DNA from: Lentzea fradiae
GTDB taxonomy: Bacteria > Actinomycetota > Actinomycetes > Mycobacteriales > Pseudonocardiaceae
Length of the DNA: 64,000 bases
NCBI RefSeq assembly: GCF_900100955.1
Contig: NZ_FNCC01000017.1
Span: 1-64,000, forward strand
Reading direction: 5' to 3'
Within the stretch, counting starts at the first letter, position 1; every line of letters starts with the position of its first letter. Position numbers and translations under genes: made by a program. The notes under the pieces were generated by a model that had not been told where the DNA came from, made no database searches, and saw only the letters and a program-made list of their open reading frames with translations. Positions 39,416-48,374 of this stretch are shown in pieces.

Positions 39416-39988
39416 ATGGTGCCCGATGTGCTGCCCTGCTACGTGGTGTGCGACGTGTCGTTCTCGATGACCGGCCACCTCGACGAGGTCAACGCCGGTC
39501 TGCGCGAGTTCCGGGGGGTGGTGCACGCGGAACGGCGGTCCGCGGCACAGGTCCGGCTCTGCGTCGTCGCCTTCGCCGACCGGCCGGCGGTCGTGCACCC
39601 GCTCGCGCCCGCGCTCGACGAGGCGGCGCCCGTCGTGGCACGTCAGGAGTCCGGCTCGCACTTCGGTGCGGTGTTCACCTTCCTGCGCGGTGTCGTCGAA
39701 CGTGACGTCGAGAGCCTCAGGGCGGAGCGCACGGGGGTTCGCAGGCCCGTCCTGTTCTTCGTCTCCGACGGCAGGGCGACGGATTCCGGGTGGCCCGTCG
39801 CGCTGGCGCGGCTCACGGCGACGGCGTCGTGCCCGGAGATGATCGCGTTCGGCCTGGGCGTCGTCGACCAGCGGACGTTGGACCGCATCGGCACGTCCCG
39901 GGTCTTCCTCGGCCGTGACGGCGTGCGGCTGGGCACCGCGCTCGCGTCGTCGGTGGCGCGAACGGCCCTCCGGCGTGAGTGCGTGTGA
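39416..39988 (+). CDS. von Willebrand factor A (TerY-like) protein
   Basis: This 190-residue protein is a single vWA domain: LPCYVVCDVSFSM carries the DxSxS metal (MIDAS) site. VRLCVVAFADRPAVVHPLAP follows, then ESGSHFGAVFTFLRG and a final VLFFVSDGRATDSGWPVALA. It resembles TerY proteins, which bind protein partners in tellurite/stress clusters and in vWA-centred conflict systems. GAGGAGA lies 6 nt before ATG 39416. No other ter genes are present nearby. It lies 151 bp from the divergent AfsR-like gene, and they may share regulation. Confidence 0.82.
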   Translation: MVPDVLPCYVVCDVSFSMTGHLDEVNAGLREFRGVVHAERRSAAQVRLCVVAFADRPAVVHPLAPALDEAAPVVARQESGSHFGAVFTFLRGVVERDVESLRAERTGVRRPVLFFVSDGRATDSGWPVALARLTATASCPEMIAFGLGVVDQRTLDRIGTSRVFLGRDGVRLGTALASSVARTALRRECV

Positions 39989-40097
39989 CCGATCCACGGC
40001 GTGTCCACTTCTGGTCCACACGGCCGACGCACCCTGCCTCCGCCGCACCGGAGTGGGCAAGGGGCCGCCCGGGAGCGGCAAGGGGAGGAGAGCGGAC

Positions 40098-41027
40098 ATG
40101 ACGACGAAGCTGGTCCACGAGCTGAAGACGTTGCGCAAGGGGCGGGGTGTGCACGCGGGGCGGATCGTGGAGAGGGTGGGGCCCGCGCTGGCGGCCGCGT
40201 GCGGGATCACCGGGTCCGACGGGCCGGTGGCGGCGAAGCAGAAGCTCGTCACCCGGCTCACCGAGCTGGTCGAGCAGCTGCCGGAGGACCTGCAGCTGCC
40301 GGCGCGGGCGGCGTTCGGCCTCACCTCCGAGGCCAGGCACCCGCTCTACCAGGAACGCGTCGCCTGGGTGGCGGCCGTGATCGACCGCGACGCCCGCACC
40401 GTGCGCCGCCGCGTCGACGAGGCGGTCGACCAGCTGGCCGAGCTGGCCGCGACCACCACCCGGCGCGACACCGGCGGCTGGCACCCCGCCGAGCTGTCCG
40501 TGGCGGTGACGCTCGACCGCGGGCAGCCGGAGGTGCTGGAGCGCTACCAGGTCGTCGCCGACCAGGACGGGGTGGGCTCGCTGGAGTTCGCGCCGGTCTT
40601 CCCGGTGCGCCGCCGCGACGTGGAGGTGCACCTGCTCTACGGCGGCACGCTGCGGGACCGCAGCGGCCTCGAACGCCCCGGCTTCACCCTCGTCCTCGCC
40701 ACACCGCTGGCACGCGGCGAGACCCACGACTTCGCGCTGCGCTACCGGATCTCCCACCGCGACGCGATGCACCCGTGCGTGCTGCACGTGCCGGACCGGC
40801 CGTGCGACCTGTTCGACCTGCGCGTGCGGTTCGAGCACGACGGCAAGCGGATCGTGCGCACGTTCGACGGGGTGCTGCCCCGGTCAGACGCGGAGCCGGG
40901 CGGGTTGCAGCAGGCCGTGGACCGGGCCGGGGACGTCCACCTGCGGTTCCGGCGGTTGCTGCCGGGGCTCGTGTACGGGGCCCGGTGGGGCGAGTCGGCG
41001 GTGTGCTCCGCGCGGCGCGCTTCGTGA
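40098..41027 (+). CDS. Conserved hypothetical actinobacterial protein
   Basis: This 309-residue soluble protein has a helical N-terminal half (TKLVHELKTLRKGRGVHAGR, then RLTELVEQLPEDLQLPARAA and TVRRRVDEAVDQLAELA). A beta-rich C-terminal half follows (VEVHLLYGGTLRDR, GETHDFALRYRISHRD, DRPCDLFDLRVRFEHDG). I have seen similar proteins in other actinomycetes but know of no function. GGGGAGGAG precedes the ATG. It may form a unit with the vWA gene 110 bp upstream in the same direction. Confidence 0.65.
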   Translation: MTTKLVHELKTLRKGRGVHAGRIVERVGPALAAACGITGSDGPVAAKQKLVTRLTELVEQLPEDLQLPARAAFGLTSEARHPLYQERVAWVAAVIDRDARTVRRRVDEAVDQLAELAATTTRRDTGGWHPAELSVAVTLDRGQPEVLERYQVVADQDGVGSLEFAPVFPVRRRDVEVHLLYGGTLRDRSGLERPGFTLVLATPLARGETHDFALRYRISHRDAMHPCVLHVPDRPCDLFDLRVRFEHDGKRIVRTFDGVLPRSDAEPGGLQQAVDRAGDVHLRFRRLLPGLVYGARWGESAVCSARRAS

Positions 41028-41094
41028 GCGTCGTGCGGGGCGGGCTGGCCGGTGGCGGCCAGGTGGTGGCTCCGGCTCGGGCATGCTGGGCGGG

Positions 41095-41583
41095 GTGAGA
41101 CCGCTGATCCTGGTCGACGTCGACGGGCCGCTCAACCCGTGGGCGGCGAATCCGAAGCCGCCCCGCTACCGGCCGTTCGACGTCAGGGTCGGGTGGCGGC
41201 GGAAGCTGCGCGTCCACCTCGATCCCCGGCACGGCGCCGCGCTGCTGGAGCTGGCGGGTGAGCTCGACGCCGAGCTGGCCTGGGCCACCAGCTGGATGCA
41301 CCGGGCGAACACCGACATCGCGCCGCGGATCGGGCTGCCCGCGCTGAAGGTCGTCGAGTTCCACGACGAGCACGGGTGGAAGTACCCCGCCGTCGCCCGC
41401 TACGGCTACGAACGGCCGCTCGTCTGGTTCGACGACGACTTCGGGCTGCATCCCGCGCGGCGTGACGAGTTCGTCCACAAGCGACGACATCTCACCACGG
41501 CCCTGGTGCACGTCGACCCTGCGACCGGGATCACGGAACGACATCTCGGCGATGCACGGAGAGCATTCAGTCGCAACCTCTGA
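41095..41583 (+). CDS. HAD-like hydrolase domain protein
   Basis: This protein of about 162 residues begins RPLILVDVDGPLNPW, the HAD motif I (DxDGxLNP), and has VWFDDDFGLHP late in the sequence as motif IV. The middle includes ELAWATSWMHRANTDIAPRI, typical of the HAD subgroup common in actinomycetes. It would be a phosphatase-like enzyme with an unknown substrate. ATG 41083 is an alternative start; neither has a clear ribosome site. Confidence 0.75.
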   Translation: MRPLILVDVDGPLNPWAANPKPPRYRPFDVRVGWRRKLRVHLDPRHGAALLELAGELDAELAWATSWMHRANTDIAPRIGLPALKVVEFHDEHGWKYPAVARYGYERPLVWFDDDFGLHPARRDEFVHKRRHLTTALVHVDPATGITERHLGDARRAFSRNL

Positions 41584-41672
41584 GAAGTTCCGAGTTCACG
41601 GTTGGAGTCGAGAAGGTCTCAACCGGCGCGGCTGGCTTGACAACGAAAGCCGTCGCCGCGAATCCTCCGCCT

Positions 41673-42794
41673 GTGCTGAAGCGAACGAACGTCACCACGA
41701 AACTGATCGGTGTGGGTGCGTTGGTGCTGGCGGTGGCGGCCTGTGGCGCCCCGCCCGCCAAGGAGACGCAGGCCGGCGCCGCCGCGACCGCCACCTCGGC
41801 GGCCGACCTCGGCGGTATGGACAAGCTGGTCGAGGCCGCCAAGCAGGAGGGCAAGCTCAACGTCATCGCGCTGCCGCCGGACTGGGCCAACTACGGCGAG
41901 ATCATCAAGGCGTTCGAGGCGAAGTACGGCATCAAGGTCGACTCCGCGCAGCCGGACGCGTCCAGCCAGGAGGAGATCAACGCCGCCAAGCAGCTCAAGG
42001 GCAACGACCGCGCGCCCGACGTGTTCGACCTCGGCCTGAACGTCGCACTGGCCAACAAGGACATGTTCGCGCCGTACAAGGTCAGCACCTGGGACGACAT
42101 CCCGGCTGAGCTCAAGGACGCGGACGGTGCGTACTACGGCGACTACGGCGGCTTCATGTCGATCGGCTACGACGCCGCCAAGGTGCCCGCGCCGACGAGC
42201 GTGAAGGACCTGCTCAAGCCGGAGTACAAGGGCAAGGTCGCGCTCAACGGCGACCCGACGCAGGCCGGTGCCGCGTTCGCCGGTGTCGTGATGGCGGCGC
42301 TGGGCAACGGCGGTTCCGCCGACGACATCGCGCCCGGTGTCGAGTTCTTCAAGCAGCTCAAGCAGGCGGGCAACTTCCAGCCGGTCGACCCGTCGCCCGC
42401 GACGATCGAGTCCGGTCAGACGCCGGTCGTCATCGACTGGGACTACACCAACGCCGCGCAGACCGAGAAGCTCAAGGGCAAGCTCGACTGGCAGGTCGTC
42501 GTCCCGGCGGAGGCGCAGATCGGCGGCTACTACAACCAGGCCATCAGCAAGGACGCGCCGCACCCCGCCGCCGCGCGCCTGTGGCAGGAGTTCCTCTACT
42601 CCGACGAGGGCCAGAACCTGTACCTGAAGGGCATGTCCCGCCCGGTCCGCCTGGACAAGATGGGGGACAAGGCCGACCAGGCCGCGAAGGACAAGCTGCC
42701 CAAGACCGACGGCAAGCAGGTGTTCCAGACGCAGGAGCAGGCTGACAAGGCCAAGGCCGTCCTGACCGCCACCTGGGCCCAGGCCATCGGATGA
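41673..42794 (+). CDS. ABC transporter substrate-binding lipoprotein (polyamine type)
   Basis: This 373-residue protein has a lipoprotein signal (LIGVGALVLAVAACGAPP, lipobox AAC). A periplasmic-binding fold follows: MDKLVEAAKQEGKLNVIALP, YGIKVDSAQPDASSQEEINA, APDVFDLGLNVALA and a C-terminal AARLWQEFLYSDEGQNLYLK. It belongs with PotD/Fbp-type solute binders, whose substrates include polyamines, thiamine, phosphonates and iron. The exact ligand cannot be read. GTG 41673 is the likely start. Its stop overlaps the first permease (ATGA). Confidence 0.85.
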   Translation: MLKRTNVTTKLIGVGALVLAVAACGAPPAKETQAGAAATATSAADLGGMDKLVEAAKQEGKLNVIALPPDWANYGEIIKAFEAKYGIKVDSAQPDASSQEEINAAKQLKGNDRAPDVFDLGLNVALANKDMFAPYKVSTWDDIPAELKDADGAYYGDYGGFMSIGYDAAKVPAPTSVKDLLKPEYKGKVALNGDPTQAGAAFAGVVMAALGNGGSADDIAPGVEFFKQLKQAGNFQPVDPSPATIESGQTPVVIDWDYTNAAQTEKLKGKLDWQVVVPAEAQIGGYYNQAISKDAPHPAAARLWQEFLYSDEGQNLYLKGMSRPVRLDKMGDKADQAAKDKLPKTDGKQVFQTQEQADKAKAVLTATWAQAIG

Positions 42795-43708
42795 CGAGTG
42801 TCGCTCCCGTAGCGACGACGCCCGGCGGTTCCACCAAGACCAAAGGTGGGGCCGCCGGTCGGCCGTCTCCGGCCGCGTGGCTCGTCGCGGTGCCGTTCCT
42901 CGCCTTCGCCGGCACCTTCCTCGTCTACCCCACGGTGCTCGTCCTGTTCGGGGCCTTCCAGGACTCCGACGGCGGGTTCACGCTCGGCAACCTCTCCACC
43001 CTGTTCACCGGCGTCGTCTTCGACGCGTTCGTGCGCAGCATCCAGCTCTCCGCGCTCACCGCGGCCATCGGCGCGGTCTTCGGTGCGCTGCTCACGTGGG
43101 CCATCGCGGTCGGCAACCCCGACGGCATGCTGCGGCGGGTCGTCGTCGCGGGCAGCGGTGTGCTCGCCCAGTTCGGCGGCGTGCCGCTCGCGTTCGCGTT
43201 CCTCGCGACGGTCGGCTTCGAGGGTCTCGTCACGAAGTTCCTGCGCGACAACGCCGGCATCGACCTGTTCGCGGGCAGCGCGTGGCTGTTCGAGCTGCCG
43301 GGCCTCACGCTCGTCTACACGTTCTTCCAGATCCCGTTGATGGTCATCGTGTTCCTGCCCGCGCTCGACGGGCTGCGGCCGCAGTGGCGCGAGGCCAACG
43401 CGAGCCTCGGCGGCACGACCTGGACGTACTGGCGGCACGTCGGCGGGCCGATCCTGCTGCCGCCGTTCCTCGGCGCGCTGCTGTTGTTGTTCGCCAACGC
43501 CTTCAGCGCCTACGCCACGGCCGCGGCTCTCGTCTCGCAGGGCAGCCCGATCGTGCCGTTGCAGATCCGCGGTTTCCTCACCGGCGAGGTCGTGCTGGGC
43601 CAGGAGAACCTCGGCAAGGCGCTCGGCCTCGGCATGGTCGTCGTGGTGACCATCGCGATGGGCGTGAACGTGCTGCTGCAGAAGAGGGTGGCCAAGTGGG
43701 TTCGGTAG
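42791..43708 (+). CDS. ABC transporter permease (PotB-like)
   Basis: This 305-residue protein has six membrane helices (first: SPAAWLVAVPFLAFAGTFLV) and the permease EAA loop EANASLGGTTWTYWRHVGGP, which docks on the ATPase. It is the first of two unlike permeases, as in spermidine/putrescine importers. It overlaps the binding-protein stop and is followed by the second permease with a 13-bp overlap. Confidence 0.88.
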   Translation: MTSVAPVATTPGGSTKTKGGAAGRPSPAAWLVAVPFLAFAGTFLVYPTVLVLFGAFQDSDGGFTLGNLSTLFTGVVFDAFVRSIQLSALTAAIGAVFGALLTWAIAVGNPDGMLRRVVVAGSGVLAQFGGVPLAFAFLATVGFEGLVTKFLRDNAGIDLFAGSAWLFELPGLTLVYTFFQIPLMVIVFLPALDGLRPQWREANASLGGTTWTYWRHVGGPILLPPFLGALLLLFANAFSAYATAAALVSQGSPIVPLQIRGFLTGEVVLGQENLGKALGLGMVVVVTIAMGVNVLLQKRVAKWVR

Positions 43709-44478
43709 TGAAGCAGCGCGTCCTGCGCACGGTCATCCTGCTGGTCCTCGGCGTCTACTTCGTCCTCCCGCTGATCGCGATGGCGGAGTTCTCCACGCGT
43801 GGCCGCAACGGCACGCGCAGCCTGGAGTCGTGGACGTCCATCGTCGACGACGAAGGGTTAATGGAGGCCCTCGTCAACTCGTTGCTGCTGTCGATCACGA
43901 GCGCCGTGCTGATGCTGGTGCTGCTCGTGCCGACGATGGCGTGGATCCGGCTGCGGCTCCCGCAGTTGCAGCGGATCGTGGAGTTCCTGTGCCTGCTGCC
44001 GCTCGCGATCCCCGCGATCGTGCTGGTGGTCGGCATGGCGCCGCTCTACGCGTGGGTCAACTACTTCCTGGGCGACTCGGCGCTGACGCTGACGTTCGCC
44101 TACACGATCCTGGTGCTGCCGTTCGCCTACCGCGCGATCGACGCCGGTCTGGCCGCGATCGACCTGAAGACGCTGGCCGAGGCCGCGCGCAGCCTCGGCG
44201 CGTCGTGGTTCACGGTGCTGTGGAAGGTCGTCGTGCCGAACATCCGCGTCGCGCTGATCGGCGCCTCGCTGCTGGCGGTGGCGTTGGTGCTCGGCGAGTT
44301 CACCATCGCGTCGCTGCTCAACTTCGACACGCTACAAGTGCAGGTCAACCTGCTCGGCAAGCGCAACGCGGGTGTGTCCATCGCGGTGTCGCTGCTGTGC
44401 CTGCTCTTCGCGTTCGTCCTCCTGTTCGCGCTTTCCTACGTCGGCCAGCGGCGCCGTCAGACCGTTGCCGAGGAGTGA
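43696..44478 (+). CDS. ABC transporter permease (PotC-like)
   Basis: This 260-residue protein starts at GTG 43696 after an AGAGGG site, overlapping the previous gene. It has six helices (first: TVILLVLGVYFVLPLIAMAE) and the EAA loop LAEAARSLGASWFTVLWKVV. It ends RRRQTVAEE just before the ATPase gene. It forms the heterodimeric channel with the preceding permease. Confidence 0.88.
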   Translation: MGSVVKQRVLRTVILLVLGVYFVLPLIAMAEFSTRGRNGTRSLESWTSIVDDEGLMEALVNSLLLSITSAVLMLVLLVPTMAWIRLRLPQLQRIVEFLCLLPLAIPAIVLVVGMAPLYAWVNYFLGDSALTLTFAYTILVLPFAYRAIDAGLAAIDLKTLAEAARSLGASWFTVLWKVVVPNIRVALIGASLLAVALVLGEFTIASLLNFDTLQVQVNLLGKRNAGVSIAVSLLCLLFAFVLLFALSYVGQRRRQTVAEE

Positions 44479-44480
44479 AA

Positions 44481-45512
44481 ATGGGTTACCTGGAACTCAC
44501 CGGACTGCGAAAGTCCTTCGGTGGCAACGTCGCGCTCGACGGTCTCGACCTGGAGCTGGCCGAGGGCGAGCTGGTGTCGCTGCTCGGCCCGTCCGGCTGC
44601 GGCAAGACGACGGCGCTGCGCATCGTCGCGGGCTTCGAGACCGCCGACTCCGGCACGGTCACGGTGGGCGGCAAGGACATCACGAAGGTCCCCGCCAACA
44701 AGCGGGACATGGGCATGGTCTTCCAGGCGTACAGCCTGTTCCCGAACATGACCGCGGCGCAGAACGTGGCGTTCGGCCTGAAGATGCGCAAGGCGGACAC
44801 GAAGCGGACGTCCGAGCTGCTCGAACTGGTCGGCCTCGCCCACCTCGGTGGTCGCTACCCGCACCAGATGTCCGGTGGTCAGCAGCAACGCGTCGCGCTG
44901 GCGCGTGCCCTCGCGATCCAGCCGCGCGTGTTGCTGCTGGACGAGCCGCTGTCCGCTTTGGACGCCAAGGTCCGCGTGAACCTGCGTGACGAGATCCGCC
45001 GCATCCAGACGGAGCTCGGCATGACGACGCTGTTCGTCACGCACGACCAGGAGGAGGCGCTCGCCGTCTCCGACCGGGTCGGCGTCATGTCGCACGGCCG
45101 GCTGGAGCAGCTCGACACGCCGTCGGTGGTCTACCGGCAGCCCGCGTCGGCGTTCGTGGCGCAGTTCGTCGGCGTCACGAACTCGGTGGAGGCCAAGGCG
45201 GAGGGCCAGACCGTCGTGATCAACGGCGTCACCGTGCCCGCCGAGCACGACCAGCCGTCCGGCAGCGACGTCCGCGTGATCGTGCGTCCCGAGGACATCG
45301 GCGTCACGGCGCACGAGGGCGAGGCGGACGGCAGGATCGTGGGCGACGTGCTGGCGCAGTCGTTCCTCGGGCCTGTCACGCGGATCTCCGTGCGGGTGGG
45401 CGGGCAGACGCTGCGGGTGGACCAGCCGTCCAACGCGGCGTCGGCCTACCAGCCTGGCACGCGGGTCGCGCTCGACCTCAGCGAGTCGCGGATCATGGTG
45501 GTGCCCGGCTGA
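44481..45512 (+). CDS. ABC transporter ATPase (PotA-like)
   Basis: This 343-residue protein has Walker A LLGPSGCGKTTALRI, the Q-loop in MGMVFQAYSLFPNM, signature QMSGGQQQRVALARAL, Walker B VLLLDEPLSALD and the switch His in LFVTHDQEEAL. The C-terminal TOBE domain (VRVIVRPEDIGVTAHEGEAD) is typical of polyamine/sugar/iron importers. GAGGAG precedes ATG 44481. It is the last gene of the importer operon. Confidence 0.92.
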   Translation: MGYLELTGLRKSFGGNVALDGLDLELAEGELVSLLGPSGCGKTTALRIVAGFETADSGTVTVGGKDITKVPANKRDMGMVFQAYSLFPNMTAAQNVAFGLKMRKADTKRTSELLELVGLAHLGGRYPHQMSGGQQQRVALARALAIQPRVLLLDEPLSALDAKVRVNLRDEIRRIQTELGMTTLFVTHDQEEALAVSDRVGVMSHGRLEQLDTPSVVYRQPASAFVAQFVGVTNSVEAKAEGQTVVINGVTVPAEHDQPSGSDVRVIVRPEDIGVTAHEGEADGRIVGDVLAQSFLGPVTRISVRVGGQTLRVDQPSNAASAYQPGTRVALDLSESRIMVVPG

Positions 45513-45517
45513 GACCT

Positions 45518-45547
45518 CGTGGTGGCGGTCGCGGGGCCGCCACCACG
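45518..45547. terminator. Terminator between convergent genes
   Basis: CGTGGTGGCGG pairs with CCGCCACCACG over an 8-nt loop, between the importer operon and the HEAT-repeat gene. Confidence 0.75.
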
Positions 45548-45554
45548 CACCGGC

Positions 45555-46727
45555 TCACGACGTGACGTACTCGCGCATGGTCTCGTAGGTCGACGGCAGC
45601 TTGTACTCGAAGAGCAGCATGCCGATGTTGCCGAAGTTCCGCCCCTCCAGCAGCCACGCCTGCGGGGAGGCGGCGAGCGTTCCGGCGAGGCGGCGCTGGC
45701 GGTCGTCGAGCTCGGGGTAGCCGACGCGGTCTTGCGGCGGGGACGGGAACGCGAGCTGCAACGCCTCCTGCAGCACGTGCAGGGCGCTGACGCCCGACAC
45801 GGTGGAGAGGTGGCCGAGCAGCGCGTCGAGCGTCCGGTCGGCGTGCCGGTCACCGGTCAGCCGGAGCGCGGCGCCCGCGTAGGCGGCCAGGTTGCCGTCG
45901 AGGAACGGGACCCGCTCGTCCTCGCCCATCTCACCGGAGGCGGCCGCTACGAGCACCTCCACCGCCTCGTCCGGCGTCTCCCGGCACTCGACGGTGGCTA
46001 GCGCGATCGCGGCGCCCCAGCGCGCGAGCGGGCGCGGGTCGTCCAGGCCGGTCGCGGGACGGCCGCCGAGCAGGCCCGTCGCGACCGACGCCGTCGCGGC
46101 CACCACGCCCTCACCGTCGCCGTCGGCCGGGATGGCGGCCAGCGCCCGCAGGCTCTCCTCAGCGTCCTCCGGGAACCAGGCGAGCGCGTACGCCGCCATG
46201 CACCGCACCGCGGGCTCGGACCGCAGCAGCCGGCGGAACAGCGGGACCCCGGCGCGGACGGCGTCGTAGGCCGACACCCAGATGTAGGAGTACAGCCGCC
46301 CCATGTCCTCGTCGGACAGGGGCTCGTCGTCGTCGAGATCGCCCCAGCTCTCCGGGTCGAAGCCAGGCGCGGACGCCAGGACCACGTCACCGCCGATCGC
46401 CTGCTCCCGCCGTTCGGCGACGGGCATCCCCTCCGGCAGCCACATCTCGTCGAAGCCGGTCACGATCCCGGTGAGCAGCACCAGCAGTTCGGCGCGCACC
46501 CGGCACTCCGGCGACTCCAGGACCTCCAGCAGGAACGGCACCGCGTGCGCCGTGGCCTGGTAGATCGTGCCCTGGTGGTAGATGTTGCCGTGCAGTGACC
46601 ACAACGCGCGTTCGCGCACGCTCGCGTCGGGTGAGAGCAGGTCGCGGATCTGCCCCGGCACGTCGGCGGCGGGTCCGTAGGCGTGGGCCAGCCCGGCCCA
46701 GTTCACGTCGTCAAGTCCGTTCAGCAC
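45555..46727 (-). CDS. HEAT-repeat protein
   Basis: This 390-residue protein is built of HEAT-like helical pairs: DLLSPDASVRERALWSLHGN, ATAHAVPFLLEVLESPECRV, LLRSEPAVRCMAAYALAWFP and LARWGAAIALATVECR. It has no membrane or catalytic motif. Such proteins are protein-binding scaffolds; the partner is unknown. It starts at GTG 46727, without a clear ribosome site. Confidence 0.75.
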   Translation of the reverse strand: MLNGLDDVNWAGLAHAYGPAADVPGQIRDLLSPDASVRERALWSLHGNIYHQGTIYQATAHAVPFLLEVLESPECRVRAELLVLLTGIVTGFDEMWLPEGMPVAERREQAIGGDVVLASAPGFDPESWGDLDDDEPLSDEDMGRLYSYIWVSAYDAVRAGVPLFRRLLRSEPAVRCMAAYALAWFPEDAEESLRALAAIPADGDGEGVVAATASVATGLLGGRPATGLDDPRPLARWGAAIALATVECRETPDEAVEVLVAAASGEMGEDERVPFLDGNLAAYAGAALRLTGDRHADRTLDALLGHLSTVSGVSALHVLQEALQLAFPSPPQDRVGYPELDDRQRRLAGTLAASPQAWLLEGRNFGNIGMLLFEYKLPSTYETMREYVTS

Positions 46728-46801
46728 GGGGGCATCTTGACAGGGCCGGACTTTGCGCGGGTTCGCTTCGTTCTGACGCGAGTGGTGCGATGATCGACGC
46801 C

Positions 46802-47197
46802 ATGACCGGTGTCCGTGAGCTCCGCCTGGTCGTCACCGCCGACGACTACGAACAGGCCCTGCGTTTCTACCGCGACGTGCTCGGTCTGGAGCAACGGGCG
46901 GCGTTCGCGTCCGACGGAGGGCGGGTCACGATCCTGGAGGCGGGCAGGGCGACGCTGGAGATCACCGATCCGCCGCACGCGGAGTTCATCGACGACGTCG
47001 AGGTGGGCTCGCGGGTCGCGGGCCACATCCGGGTGGCGTTCGAGGTCGGCGACTCGGCAGCGGTCACGCGGCAGCTGGAGGCGGCGGGGGCCGAGGTCAT
47101 CGCCGAGCCCACGCGCACGCCGTGGAACTCCCTGAACGCCAGGCTGGCCGCACCGGCCGGGCTGCAACTCACGCTGTTCCAGGAGCTGGGCGAGTAG
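46802..47197 (+). CDS. VOC/glyoxalase-family protein
   Basis: This 131-residue protein has the VOC beta-alpha-beta3 pattern: RELRLVVTADDYEQALRFYR, then VLGLEQRAAFASDGGRVTIL, TLEITDPPHAEFID and WNSLNARLAAPAGLQLTLFQ. It probably binds a metal and a small molecule (dioxygenase, resistance or glyoxalase-like). ATG 46790 is an alternative start. It touches the MFS gene start, suggesting co-transcription. Confidence 0.85.
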   Translation: MTGVRELRLVVTADDYEQALRFYRDVLGLEQRAAFASDGGRVTILEAGRATLEITDPPHAEFIDDVEVGSRVAGHIRVAFEVGDSAAVTRQLEAAGAEVIAEPTRTPWNSLNARLAAPAGLQLTLFQELGE

Positions 47198-48358
47198 ATG
47201 ACGATCTCCGCTGCCGGCTACCGCGACCTCGCGAACCGGGACGTGCTCGCGTGCGCCGTCGTGACGGTCGCCGCGAAGCTGCCGATGTCCATGACGCCGC
47301 TGATGATGGTCTTCCTGACCAGAGGGCTGCCCGGCGGCTACGTGCTCGCCGCGTCGCTGGTGGCGGTCTACGTGCTGGGTGAGATCCTCGGCGCGGCGCT
47401 GCTCGGGCTGTTCCTGGACCCGTCGCGGATGCGCGGGCAGCTGTCGGTCGGGCTCGTCGTCGGCGCTGCCGCGTTCACCACGCTGGCGCTGACGACGAAC
47501 GTCACGGTGCTGGCCATCGCGGCGTTCATCGCGGGCGCCGGGCCGTCGACGACACCGGGCGGGCTGCGCGCGATGCTGCTCGGGCTGGTGCCGGACGCGC
47601 TGGTGCCCAAGGCGATGGGCTTCGACGCCATGATCACGCAGGTGGTGTGGGCGGTGGCGCCCGCGCTCGTCACGGTGCTGGCGCTGAGCGTCGACCACCG
47701 CGCGCCGGTGGTGGTGTCGGTGTCGCTCATCGTCGTGGCGGCGTGGCTCGTGTTCATCCTGCCGCGCGGGCACGTGACGTCCCGCTCCGGCACGGCGAAG
47801 ACGAGCGTGGTGACGTCGGCGTGGCCGATCTACCTGGTGAGCGCGGCGGCACTGGCACAGCTCGCGGTCGCGGAGCTCGTGCTGCCCGCGCTGCTGGAGC
47901 ACCGGGGGATCGGCATCGGCTGGACCGGGCCGCTGCTCACCGGGTTCGCCGCGTGCAGCGCGCTGGGCGCCGTGCTCTACGGGCTGCGGCCGTGGCCGGG
48001 CACGTTCCGCACGCAGGGCCTGGTGCTGCTGGTGATCACCGCGACCTGCGTCGGCGCGGTGGCGCTGTTCCCGAACCTGCCGGGCATCACGGGCGCGCTG
48101 CTCGCGGCCGGGTTGTTCCAGTCCGGTGTGCTGGTGACGCGGAGCCTGGCGTTGCGCGAACGGCTTCCCGTCGGCGCGCACGCCCCCGGCTTCTCGCTGA
48201 TGTACGCGGTCACCGGCGCGGGCTACGGGCTCACCGCCGTCGTGATCGCGTGGGCGCTCGACGCGGGCTCACCGGTCTGGGCGGTCTTCGGCGGCGTCGC
48301 CGTCACCCTGGTCCTGACAGCCGTCAGCGCGGCCGCCGAACGCCGGCAGCCGCGCTGA
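47198..48358 (+). CDS. MFS transporter
   Basis: This 386-residue protein has about 12 membrane helices (for example LVAVYVLGEILGAALLGLF, AIAAFIAGAGPSTTPGG, VVVSVSLIVVAAWLVFILPR). There is a loop of MFS type after helix 2 (LDPSRMRGQ). It resembles small drug or metabolite exporters. It begins directly after the VOC gene stop. The substrate is unknown; a VOC resistance protein plus an exporter would fit detoxification. Confidence 0.82.
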   Translation: MTISAAGYRDLANRDVLACAVVTVAAKLPMSMTPLMMVFLTRGLPGGYVLAASLVAVYVLGEILGAALLGLFLDPSRMRGQLSVGLVVGAAAFTTLALTTNVTVLAIAAFIAGAGPSTTPGGLRAMLLGLVPDALVPKAMGFDAMITQVVWAVAPALVTVLALSVDHRAPVVVSVSLIVVAAWLVFILPRGHVTSRSGTAKTSVVTSAWPIYLVSAAALAQLAVAELVLPALLEHRGIGIGWTGPLLTGFAACSALGAVLYGLRPWPGTFRTQGLVLLVITATCVGAVALFPNLPGITGALLAAGLFQSGVLVTRSLALRERLPVGAHAPGFSLMYAVTGAGYGLTAVVIAWALDAGSPVWAVFGGVAVTLVLTAVSAAAERRQPR

Positions 48359-48374
48359 TCGGGGTGGGGAGCTC

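Noticed and set aside
39416..39988. Tellurite-resistance (ter) cluster
   Set aside because: Only a TerY-like vWA protein is present; no TerD/TerC/TerB homologues are nearby.
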